Assembly (NCBI GenBank): GCA_037501455.1
Contig: CM074865.1
Location: 32,966,501 to 33,030,500 of the forward strand
Reading direction: 5' to 3'
From: Lantana camara
Taxonomy: Eukaryota; Streptophyta; Magnoliopsida; Lamiales; Verbenaceae
DNA: 64,000 nucleotides
The notes beneath the pieces were generated by a model that had not been told where the DNA came from, did no database searches, and saw nothing but the letters and a program-made list of their open reading frames with translations. Shown one piece after another: positions 21,020 to 31,473 of this stretch. Each line of letters opens with the position of its first letter. Positions within the stretch are counted from its first letter, which is position 1. Both the position numbers and the translations under genes were made by a program.

Positions 21020-22948
21020 TGTTAAGAATAGTGCCCTAAAAGCCGATTGTATATCCACTTTGTACTTTTCCTTATTGTAATCACAGACAATCTTTGAATA
21101 AAATAACGAATTGAGGCAACACTTCTTTATATGCTCTTATTTGGTATGCGTTTACTTTAGTTATGCATGTATGAGAACTCCCCTAATCCTGATGACTTTA
21201 GGACTCTACCATTTAGGTGAAATGGTTCATGAAACGAGCCCTATATCATATAAGTCATGATTAGTAAAATACTCCAAGCCGATGAGTCCTGCAGACAATG
21301 GGAGTGTCAACCTGACTCCTCTAAGGCTTGCTTGTGGGATCACGCCCTTAAGAAGGACCACCTTGTTTCATGGAGGTGCAAAGTATATAGTTGATAAGTG
21401 CGTGATACATGAGGGTGCTTATTTCCATAGGTAAGTTCACTGAGGTGACCCGTGTGAGAAGATTCCTAAATGGGAAAGGAAGTTTCTATTTCAGGAAATG
21501 GAAACTTCCAGATTAGGAAATATCTCACGAGTCATTGATGTGATTAATTGATCATTAGACTTGAGGTTCCATGTCACTTTATGAGTTAACTCTGTAGTCT
21601 TAGGTATAAGCTTTAAAGGGTGTCGCCTTAGACAACTGATTCAAGGCTTATGCTGGGGCTGCACAAGTGACTCATGAAAGTGAATGAGAATCAAGAAAGG
21701 ACCTACACTTACATTTGCAAGGTGATCTCTTATTATGTAAGTCATTCATATGCCATATGGAGTCCTTGGCCAAGGCAGTATATCAAGACATCAAGAAAAG
21801 GGTTTCTTGGATTGAGATCAAATGGATATTAAATGCACTTAGCTTTAAGACCAGATTATTAGGGTTCTGATTATTCCCTTACCCTAGATCATGGTTGAGA
21901 GATAGTAAGTAGGAGGATTGTATCTCACATGAATCAATGACTTAAAGGTTCTGTCGAATCGAGACATTCCAATTCAGCTAGGGGTTAAACACCTGTTGCT
22001 AGACTATTATCGTTTAATTTGTGGACTAATTAATTAATTAGTGAATTGATTAATTATAGTCACTGCTAATTGAATTGAAAACCTAGAGGGTCACACACAA
22101 CAACTTGGTTACATGAGTTGACGCTTTAAAATGATTAAACGAGTTAATCAAGCCGAGTGGGTTCCACACGTGTGAAACTACACGTGTGGGTCACGTGAGG
22201 AGCACATGCCCTTGGGACACGTGTCTCACACGTGTATATATATATTAAATAATTAAATGTGTTAATTATTTAATAGACTTTGGTTTAATTTTGAATTAAA
22301 AAGAAAGTCTTATTTTGGAGAAAAATAATCTAGTTAATTAATTACGAATTAATTAATTAGATAAAATAAGTTATTTATTTATTTAATAAATAAAGTATAA
22401 TAATATCCAAAAGGGTTTGGTTATTTTAGCTCTCTTAAAAGTTGATTTGAATAAGAATTCAAAGTCAAAGTTGGAATTACTTGATGATCAAGTACTAAGA
22501 GAGAGACGGACCAAATCCTTAGTCCATAAGGACTAGGATCGGCCGCCCCTCTTCTTGGCTATATATTGGGGAGCTCGAGCTCCCCTTGATGATTGATTGA
22601 ATTCTTTTGGTTGATGTGTTGCACACCATCCTTTCTCCAAGATAAATTAAGCCCTAGGTTAAGCCTAAACACTAACTAGAGAACTAGAATCCTTCGTAGT
22701 TAGATTGTAGTCAAGTTGGTGGACTATCTCTAGAGAGCTTCAAGTTAGAAGTTTTAAAGATTCGAGCTTTACCAAGGAGAGGCAAGCCGCGAGAAGAGCA
22801 TTCTTGGGTGGCTTGAAATGCTGCAAGAAAGATTATTGAAAAGTAAGTCTCTAATCTCTACGAATTTGGATACACGATTGCGAGTATTCGATCCTTTTGT
22901 TTGAAAAGTTTTAAACTTCCGCTGCTTTCTGATTCTTGTTTTCCAAAA
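21020..22948 (+). repeat. C1 array LTR2 (recombinant central LTR)
   Basis: 1929 bp. It starts TGTTAAGAATAG as LTR3 does and ends CCAAAA as LTR1 does. Variant sites match LTR3 up to 22511 and LTR1 from 22545 onwards (for example GGCCGCCCC, GTTTTAAAGATTC, TTTTGTTTGAAAAG). It is thus a hybrid of the original 3' and 5' LTRs. G-boxes lie at 22165-22235, the TATA box at 22560 and the palindrome at 22568-22585. Confidence 0.88.
22165..22235. promoter_or_regulatory. G-box cluster in LTR2 U3
   Basis: Five ACGTG-core motifs within 71 bp (CACACGTGTG, ACACGTGTGG, TCACGTGAG, GACACGTGTC, CACACGTGTA). The same cluster is in LTR3 at about 30165-30235. LTR1 has lost the last part. Confidence 0.5.
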
Positions 22949-25142
22949 AGTGGTGTCAGAGCCACCTCGTTAATCGTGTTTCTGATTCATTTCGATTAAA
23001 CTGAATTTTGTAGAAATTTTTAGGCTTGATGCGATTGAGTATTTGTAATTGTTTTAGAAAGCCTGAATTACGAAACTGTATTTTTCCTGAAAGTTTCTGA
23101 AAACTGTTTTGTAAAATTCGTTTTGAAAACTGTTTAGGATTTGAAACTGTATAAACTGTTTTTGGATTTCTTGGATTGGTTTTGCTTTTGAACGAAAACA
23201 CGAAACAAAAAGCCTGGATTACGAACAAGCGAAACCCCGCGCGCGAAGGCGTCGCGCGCGTGGGCTTCGCGCTCACCGCCCGTCTAACCCAGGCGCGAGC
23301 CCGTCGTCCGCCCACGCTGGGTGAGAATCCCGCAAGGCGTGCGGGATTGCTCGCCCAACCGCCCGCAAGCTTTCGACAGGGCCGCGCGCAGCGTGCGCAC
23401 TCGTGCGGCCTTGGCCGCGCGCTGTGCGTGCCTGCCTCGCCGCGCCTGCGACGCGCGCAGCCCCTTTGCGTACGGGCCCCTTTTTTCTCGTAATCCGTTT
23501 TCGTATTTTGTGCAATCCAGTCCCAGTTTTATTCATTTTATTAAAACTTGTTTTTAATTAAAATAATTTATTTTGAATAAAAATTAAAATTGGAATTTTT
23601 TGAGAAATAGAAATGGTTTATAATTTTGGGAAACTACATCTTTGATAAAATTATTAATTTTCAGAAATTAATTGGAATTTTATTTGTTTTGGTAATTAGG
23701 GATTTATTGAAAATTTTTATAAATAAGACTCGCATCAAGTCATGTTTTAAGTCATTAGGACTTGAAACGGGAATTTTAATTTATTGGCTAAATTTAAATT
23801 CTTGCAAGTTGCATGTTAGGTGATCATGAGTTTAGACTTATGTATGGTCTTAATTTATACACATGGATGGTTTAAATTGGTGTTGGAGCCCTATTGTTGC
23901 GTTTTTCAATTGAGGTTGGAGCCTCACTTATGTGCGTACTGTTATGTGATTTATTATGTGGCTTTCCATATTACTGTTTTTGAGGCCGGGGTATGCCCCG
24001 TCTATTTATCTAAGGCCAATATGAAGATTGAGCCTTATTACTTTTCAGTACTTTTTCATTTTTTGAGAGTAGAATAGGTGGTGAGGTTTTATTTTCATTT
24101 TGGAGACAATGCACCCATGGAGTAAGATGGACCACATTCGAGTAACAAGGAGGCCATAAGTGAAGACCCCTCAAAATGTTAGGGAGGGGAATCTCAATTG
24201 TAAAATGTAATAGTGATAGGGCTCGTATTTTGTTGCCGTTTTCCCTTATGTGATTTAAACTGTTTATGTGGCATGTATGTTAGAACTTGTGATTGTGGAG
24301 TGGCTCCCATGTATCACTCATAAGATAGGTAAAACCCATGATCATCTCATGTTAGTATCATCCTAGGACATGTTATCTGTTTATGTGCTTGTTTGAAATG
24401 CATTTAAGTTGTACTTACATTAATCAAGAATAATAAAATTGGATAACATATATGTTGGTGAGGTCGAACCAGACAACTCTCCAGTTGATTCGAAAATTCC
24501 CATTAAATATTAAGCTAATTTCGAACAAATATGTGTTTAATTCGAGATGCAAATTTCGAATTAAATTCCTTGCATTCCATCAATAGGTTTTAAGTTTAGT
24601 AAGTGAAGCTAGTTATTGTCCGCGAGTCGTGGGATAGCTAGTGGAGCTTATTAGTACTTAGTTACCTAATTGATCATTTAAATGATCAATTTTTCGTGAT
24701 CAATTTTGGCAAGGGCGATGTCCGTGAGTCGTGGGTCGTTCGAACTAAGTTTTGATCATGATCTTATGATTGATGGGTCTAGCTTAACGCCTAAGTAAAT
24801 ATGGATGTTGCACGAGTCGCGGGTCCATATTGAAAGAAAGGTGATGCAAAAACAATTACTAAGAGTTCTAAAGGTGTTAGAATTGGTAAGTTGTACCTAC
24901 CTAGGGTTCTTACTTAGAATGTCCGCGAGTCGTGGGTTCGAGGTAAAATGCCTAGGATCTTAGTACCCATTGGGAAACGTGTTCCTCTTAGATCTTTGGG
25001 AATTGTAGATCTTTGAAAAACAGTGGGAGCTACATTAGATTAAAGACCTTATCTTTTGTATATCGTTATAATTCAGCATGCTCACTAGTTCTCTGTCTTA
25101 CCATTTAGGTCATAGATTCTGTGATTTTCTACGTGTTTTGAA
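22949..25142 (+). other. C1 array internal region 2: primer site and leader
   Basis: Near-identical to 14951-17143. It has the same changed primer site (TGGTGTCAGAGC, about 22951-22962), GC-rich island with hairpin at 23327-23347, palindrome at 24670-24689 and four GTCCGCGAGTCGTGGG-type motifs at about 24618, 24720, 24810 and 24920. No supported gene. Confidence 0.8.
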
Positions 25143-25993
25143 ATGACAACCAAAAACCCTCTTGTATCGATCCTCGAGTCAAACAAGTTGATTGGTCCCA
25201 ATATTCTGATTGGCTGAGGAATCTGAAAATCATTTTAGATTCTGAGAAGAGAACTTATGTTCTCTTCGAAGGGGAGCCTAGTCCCGAAGGGGACGCTCCC
25301 ACTAGGGCCGAGCGGGACGCGATCCAAAAATGGAAGGATGATAATCTCTAAGCCCGTTTCCTTATGTTGGCTAACATGTCTCCAGACTTTCAAAGGCAAC
25401 ATGAGGCCACAGAATTTTCGTGGGAGATTTACGACCACTTAGAGCAACTTTACCGCCCTCATGAACGTGTTACATGGTATAACACTTCAAAGAAATTGTT
25501 TCACTTGAGAATGAGGGAAGGCTCAAGTGTCCATGAATATGGACTCAAGTTTCTCGCCCTTACTGAGAAACTTTCTTCCATGGACATGCCACTGAAAGAT
25601 GAGCTTTCAGTAGACTTGTTGCTAGCCTCGCTCCCACCATCATTCAACCCATTTGTCCTTAACTTCAATATGAATCATGCTGGTGCTACTATAGCTGAGC
25701 TGATTAGTCAGTTTGTGACTGCTAAAAGCACGATCAAGAAGGACAATAAGGTTCTGATGGTGAATGCTCCATCTTCCTCTTCTGGGCCTTCTAAAGGTAA
25801 GGGCAAGAAAGCCCAAAAGAAGAAGAAGAATCCCCTTGGGCCCACTGGTGGCGTTTCGAAGGGGAAGGCCCAAAAGAAGAAGCGTGATCAGAAAGAGGAT
25901 GTTTGCTTCCATTGTGGCAAAGCAGGACATTGGAGGAGAAACTGCCCAGAGTACAAGGCTACTTTAAAGAAAGGTATTTTCTCGTTGAAATAA
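25143..25993 (+). pseudogene. C1 array gag, copy 2 (broken)
   Basis: Same structure and the same early frameshift and stop as copy 1. The open frame 25364-25993 (209 residues) carries the copia gag domain and CCHC knuckle at residues 181-194. Differences from copy 1 are single substitutions. Confidence 0.88.
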
Positions 25994-26571
25994 ATCTTTC
26001 TATTAATTCTAGTTCTTGGGTACTTGATACCGATTGTGGAACTCATATCTGTAATGATGTACAAATGCTAAGTGAAGTCCAACAACTCAAAGAAGGAGAA
26101 TGTGTCTTGAAGATCGGCAATGGCTCAAATGTTGAAGCTCGAGCTTTAGGCACAATTAGATTAGATTTAGGTAGTTTTGAGTTAGTTTTAAATAAAGTCT
26201 TTTATGTACCGAGCATTATTTGTAATATAATTTCAGTTCCAATTTTAGATTGTGAAGGTTATGAAACTTATATTAAGAATGGTAAATACTTTATCAAACG
26301 GAACAACTCTTCCGTTCACATCGGTACTCTAATTAATGGACTTTATCTAACTCAGAATATCAATATTATGAATATACAATGAGAAACAAAACGTAAGAGA
26401 GATGACAAAGTTTCAGCTCCCTTATGGCACGCTAGATTAGGACACATTTCCAATACCAGAATTAGCAAGATAAACACTTTAGGATCATTCTCTGAAAATG
26501 ATCTCAAATAGTTAACTTCTTGCGAATCCTGTCTCAAAGGAAAGATGTCCAAAGTTCCTTTTAAATGAACT
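25978..26571 (+). pseudogene. C1 array protease and integrase N-terminus, copy 2
   Basis: Protease with the same DTG-to-DTD change as copy 1 and the same TGA at 26380-26382. It lacks the copy-1 stop (TGG at 26425-26427) but has private stops: TAG at 26509-26511 and TGA at 26566-26568. These private differences arose after the duplication. Confidence 0.85.
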
Positions 26572-27618
26572 GTGGAACGTGCCACTAAGGTTTTAGATTT
26601 GATCCATTCTGATGTTTGTGGACCGCTTAGTGTAAGCACTAGAAACAATCATCAGTATTTCATAACCTTTACCGATGACTTTAGTCGATATGGTTATGTA
26701 TACTTAATGAAATATAAGTCTGAAGCTTTTGAGAAATTCCTAGAATTTCAAAAGGAGGTTGAGAACCAAACTGGTCACAAGATCAAAGCACTTCGATCTG
26801 ATCGAGGAGGCGAGTATCTTAGTGAAGAATTCCTTAATCATGTCAAAGATAATGGGACTATCTCTCAGTGGACAGCTCCGGGAACTCCTCAACTCAATGG
26901 AGTTTCTGAGAGAAGGAATCGAACCCTACTCGATATGGTTTGTTCCATGATGAGTTTCGCTGAATTACCACCTTCTTTCTGGGGTTATGCCTTAGAAAGT
27001 GCAGCAAAGATTTTGAATCTAGTTCCCTCTAAATCAGTCCCTAAAACGCCCTATGAAATGTGGCATGATAAAATCCCTAGTTATTCTTACTTGAGAATTT
27101 GGGGTTGTCCTGCTTACGTAAAGAGGACAATGGGAGATAAGTTAGAATCTCGTTCTAACTTATGCTACTTTGTAGGTTATCCTAAGGAATCCATAGGATA
27201 CTACTTCTATGATCAATCTGATCAAAAGGTGTTTGTTTCCAGAAATGCCACTTTTCTGGAGGAACCGTTCTTTAAAGAAAAGAAAGGCAAGATCATAGAA
27301 TTAGAAGAAGTACAAAGTGATCCCACACCACCTACTGAAGAAACGTCCCCTTCTGACCAACCGCAACCAATCTCGAATTTCGATACATATAGATTCTTCC
27401 ATGAGATCTCTCAAAAGGATAATGATCCTTTAATATATGAGCAGGCACTTTCAGATTCTGACTCTGAACAGTGGATAGAAGCCATGAAATCCAAAATGGA
27501 TTCCATGAACTCCAACCATGTTTGGACCTTGGTAGATTTACCTGATGGGGTCAAACCCATAGGTTGCAAATGGATCTTTAAGAGAAAGCTTGGAGTTGAT
27601 GGAAGCATTGCAGCCTAA
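26572..27618 (+). pseudogene. C1 array integrase and RT start, copy 2
   Basis: 348-residue frame equivalent to 18545-19618, with the integrase DD35E residues present (SDVCGPL, RSDRGGEY, NGVSER). It ends in the same TAA (27616-27618). The frame opens later because of the private TGA just upstream. Confidence 0.88.
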
Positions 27619-28341
27619 AAGGCAAGACTGGTTGAAAAAGGATTCACTCAAAGACCCGGCGTGGACTTTGATGAAACCTTTTCGCCAGTTGCAATGCAAA
27701 AGTCTATTCGGATCATGCTTGCCATTGCTGCATATTATGACTATGAGATATGGCAAATGGATATGAAAACTACCTTTCTCAATGGAGATATTGATAAAGA
27801 CATTTATATGGAACAACCCATAGGTTTCACATTCAGTGGGAGTGAACGAAAGGTTTGCAAACTCCAAAGATCAATCTATGGATTGAAACAGGCTTCTAGG
27901 AATTTGAACATTCAATTTGATGAATCAGTCAAAGCGTTTGGGTTCATTCAAATTTCGAATGAATCATGTGTGTATAGAAAGGAATTGGAGACCTCAGTGC
28001 AATTCTTAGTACTTTATGTTGATGGCATCCTTCTTATTGGGAATTCGAAGGATGACATGAAAGTAACTAAGTTATGGTTATCAAACCAATTCGAGATGAA
28101 AGATCTTGGTGATGCGTCCTATATCCTTGGAATTAAAATCTATCGAGATAGATCTAGAAGGTTAATAGGACTATCACAGTCGATGTACATTGACAAAGTA
28201 TTGAAGAGATTCAATATGGAATCAGCAAAAGTTAAGAACCTTCCTATGAGTATAGGAACCTCTCTCTCTAAGAAGATTTGCCCTAAGACTAACCTTGAGA
28301 AGGAAAGAATGACTCATACACCTTATGCATCAGCAATATGA
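27619..28341 (+). pseudogene. C1 array reverse transcriptase, copy 2 (YVDG)
   Basis: Equivalent to copy 1: YVDG at 28024-28026 in place of YVDD, and the same TGA at 28339-28341. An Ala-to-Thr change in the MKTTFLNGD segment is private. Confidence 0.88.
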
Positions 28342-29003
28342 AGCATAATGTATGCAATGTTATGTACTCGACCGGATGTGGCTTATGAACTTAGTGTAAT
28401 AAGTCGTTTCCAATCTGACCCTGGAGATGGTCACCGGGCTGCCGTGAAGAATATTCTTAAGTACTTGAAAAGTACTAAAGATTTATTCTTAGTTTACGGA
28501 GGTCAGAAAGATCTTACTGTCGAAGGATACTGCGATGCAAGCTTTGCATCTGACTTAGATGATTTTAAGTCAATGTCAGGATACATTTTCTGCCTAAACG
28601 CAGAGCAGTGGGTTGGAAGAGTTCCAAGCAAACCACCACTGCAGATTCAACCACTGAGGCCGAATACTTAGCTGCAAATGATGCAGCTAAGGAAGGTGTT
28701 TGGATTAGAAACTTCATTTAAGAGTTGAATGTTGCTCTTAGCATGAAAGACCCCATTACTGTGTTTTGTGACAACACTGGGGCGGTTGCTCAAGCAAGAG
28801 AACCAAGATCTCACCAACGGACCAAGCACATTATGAGGAAGTATCACCTAATCCGTGATATTATCAAAAGAGAAGATGTACAAATTGAGAGGGTCGCATC
28901 AGCAGAGAACGTGGCAGATCCACTTAGTAAACCCCTTAGTCGAGAAGCTTTCCAAGGTCATCTTCAGAAGATGGGACTTAGAATAGCTTTAGAATGGCTT
29001 TGA
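28342..29003 (+). pseudogene. C1 array RNase H, copy 2 (broken)
   Basis: Frames 28348-28671 and 28725-29003, as in copy 1: same frameshift in the NAEQWVGRV segment and same stop before the last RNase H segment. Polypurine tract at 29006-29019. Confidence 0.85.
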
Positions 29004-29019
29004 CGGGCAAGTGGGAGAT

Positions 29020-30938
29020 TGTTAAGAATAGTGCCCTAAAAGCCGATTGTATATCCGCTTTGTACTTTTCCTTATTGTAATCACAGACAATCTTTGAATA
29101 AAATAACGAATTGAGGCAACACTTCTTTATATGCTCTTGTTTGGTATGCGTTTACTTTAGTTATGCATGTATGAGAACTCCCCTAATCCTGATGACTTTA
29201 GGACTCTACCATTTAGGTGAAATGGTTCATGAAACGAGCCCTATATCATATAAGTCATGATTAGTAAAATACTCCAAGCCGATGAGTCCTGCAGACAGTG
29301 GGAGTGTCAACCTGACTCCTCTAAGGCTTGCTTGTGGGATCACGCCCTTAAGAAGGACCACCTTGTTTCATGGAGGTGCAAAGTATATAGTTGATAAGTG
29401 CGTGATACATGAGGGTGCTTATTTCCATAAGTAAGTTCACTGAGGTGACCCGTGTGAGAATATTCCTAAATGGGAAAGGAAGTTTCTATTTCAGGAAATG
29501 CAAACTTCCAGATTAGGAAATATCTCACGAGTCATTGATGTGATTAATTGATCATTAGACTTGAGGTTCCATGTCACTTTATGAGTTAACTCTGTAGTCT
29601 TAGGTATAAGCTTTAAAGGGTGTCGCCTTAGACAACTGATTCAAGGCTTATGCTAGGGCTGCACAAGTGACTCATGAAAGTGAATGAGAATCAAGAAAGG
29701 ACCTACACTTACATTTGCAAGGTGATCTCTTATTATGTAAGTCATTCATATGCCATATGGAGTCCTTGGCCAAGGCTGTAGATCAAGACATCAAGAAAAG
29801 GGTTTCTTGGATTGAGATCAAATGGATATGAAATGCACTTAGCTTTAAGACCAGATTATTAGGGTTCTGATTATTCCCTTACCCTAGATCATGGTTGAGA
29901 GATAGTAAGTAGGAGGATTGTATCTCACATGAATCAATGACTTAAAGGTTCTGTCGAATCGAGACATTCCAATTCAGCTAGGGGTTAAACACCTGTTGCT
30001 AGACTATTATCGTTTAATTTGTGGACTAATTAATTAATTAGTGAATTGATTAATTATGGTCACTGCTAATTGAATTGAAAACCTAGAGGGTCACACACAA
30101 CAACTTGGTTACATGAGTTGACACTTTAAAATGATTAAACGAGTTAATCAAGCCGAGTGGGTTCCACACGTGTGAAACCACACGTGTGGGTCACGTGAGG
30201 AGCACATGCCCTTGGGACACGTGTCTCACACGTGTATATATATATTAAATAATTAAATGTGTTAATTATTTAATAGACTTTGGTTTAATTTTGAATTAAA
30301 AAGAAAGTCTTATTTTGGAGAAAAATAATCTAGTTAATTAATTACGAATTAATTAATTAGATAAAATAAGTTATTTATTTATTTAATAAATAAAGTATAA
30401 TAATATCCAAAAGGGTTTGGATATTTTAGTTCTCTTAAAATTTGATTTGAATAAGAATTCAAAGTCAAAGTTGGAATTACTTGATGATCAAGTAATAAGA
30501 GAGAGAGGGACCAAATCCTTAGTCCATAAGGACTAGGATCGGCCACCCCTCCTCTTGGCTATATATAGGGGAGCTCGAGCTCCCCTTGATGATTGATTGA
30601 GTTCTTTTGGTTCATGTGTTGAACACCATCCTTTCTCCAAGATAAATTAAAACCTAGGTTAAGCCTAAACACTAACTAGAGAACTAGCATCCTTACTAGT
30701 TAGATTGTAGTCAAGTTGGTGGACTATCTCTAGAGAGCTTCAAGTTAGAAGTTTTGGAGATTTGAGCTTTACCAAGGAGAGGCAAGCCGCGAGAAGAGCG
30801 TTCTTGGGTGGCTTGAAACGCTTCAAGAAAGATTATTGAAAAGTAAGTCTCTAATCTCTACAAATTTGGATACACGATTGCGAGTATTCGATCCATTGTT
30901 TTAAACTTCCGCTGCTTTCTGATTTCTGTTTTCCAACA
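29020..30938 (+). repeat. C1 array LTR3 (original 3' LTR)
   Basis: 1919 bp. It starts TGTTAAGAATAG and ends canonically TTCCAACA at 30938. A private deletion (about 14 bp) lies near 30893. TATA box and palindrome at 30560-30585; G-box cluster at about 30165-30235. Confidence 0.9.
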
Positions 30939-30943
30939 ATTCA
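30939..30943. repeat. Target-site duplication ATTCA, right copy
   Basis: Pairs with 13055-13059 and marks the right end of the copia array. Confidence 0.9.
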
Positions 30944-31473
30944 TTCTATCAGATCAATCTCTATAGATCTTAAGTTGAGATTGTAGCATTCATCACAAAG
31001 ATCTTTCATGTCAAACTGTTTCCTAAACAAAATTTTGGTAACTCTCATGTAATTGTTCGCATTCCTAATGAGAATGATGTCACATCTAAAGTACCATAAG
31101 TTGAAGCTAATGTCTCTAACTTTCACACGTACACTTGAGACTTATTCAACTTCCATCTGTGCCAAATGATTGACTGCCCTATGGAATCGAATTCTCGAGC
31201 TCCTAGAAGCCTTCATCAATCTACAGATTGACTTAGGGGTTTACATACCTTATGCATGCTCCTACTGAATATGAGATTCTTAGAAATATCATATTTTAGT
31301 CTCTTTCAATCCCCTATTGAGAAAGACGGTTCTCACATTCATTTATCACATCACATAGTCAGAATATGTAGATAATACAATCTGAATGGCTCTTTACATT
31401 GCAACCGTTAAGAAGGTTGTAATGCTTTTTATTTACTCCAAGCTTTTACTTGTAGATCCATTTACACCCTAGG
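30939..31473 (-). pseudogene. Old copia reverse transcriptase, decayed (second half of split element)
   Basis: Minus-strand copia RT remnant that continues at 12264-13059 on the other side of the array. The 61-residue frame 30941-31126 contains DIILIRNANNYMRVTKILF and KQFDMKDL, matching the region just after the RT YVDD box (its first Asp region reads CDII). Upstream on the minus strand, near 31460, is a stretch like GCKWIYK, the start of RT. Many stops. The G-B gypsy LTR cuts it at 31474. Confidence 0.8.

Larger units (their letters stand above)
13060..30938 (+). mobile_element. Tandem Ty1/copia array LTR-internal-LTR-internal-LTR (C1)
   Basis: This 17,879-bp structure has three LTRs (13060-14950, 21020-22948, 29020-30938) and two internal regions of 6069 and 6071 bp that differ at few sites and lie almost exactly 8000 bp apart. 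A single ATTCA duplication flanks the whole array and none flanks the central LTR. It therefore began as one insertion and was later duplicated by unequal recombination between LTRs. Both internal regions share the same stops, frameshifts and active-site changes, so the element was already inactive when duplicated. Confidence 0.93.
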
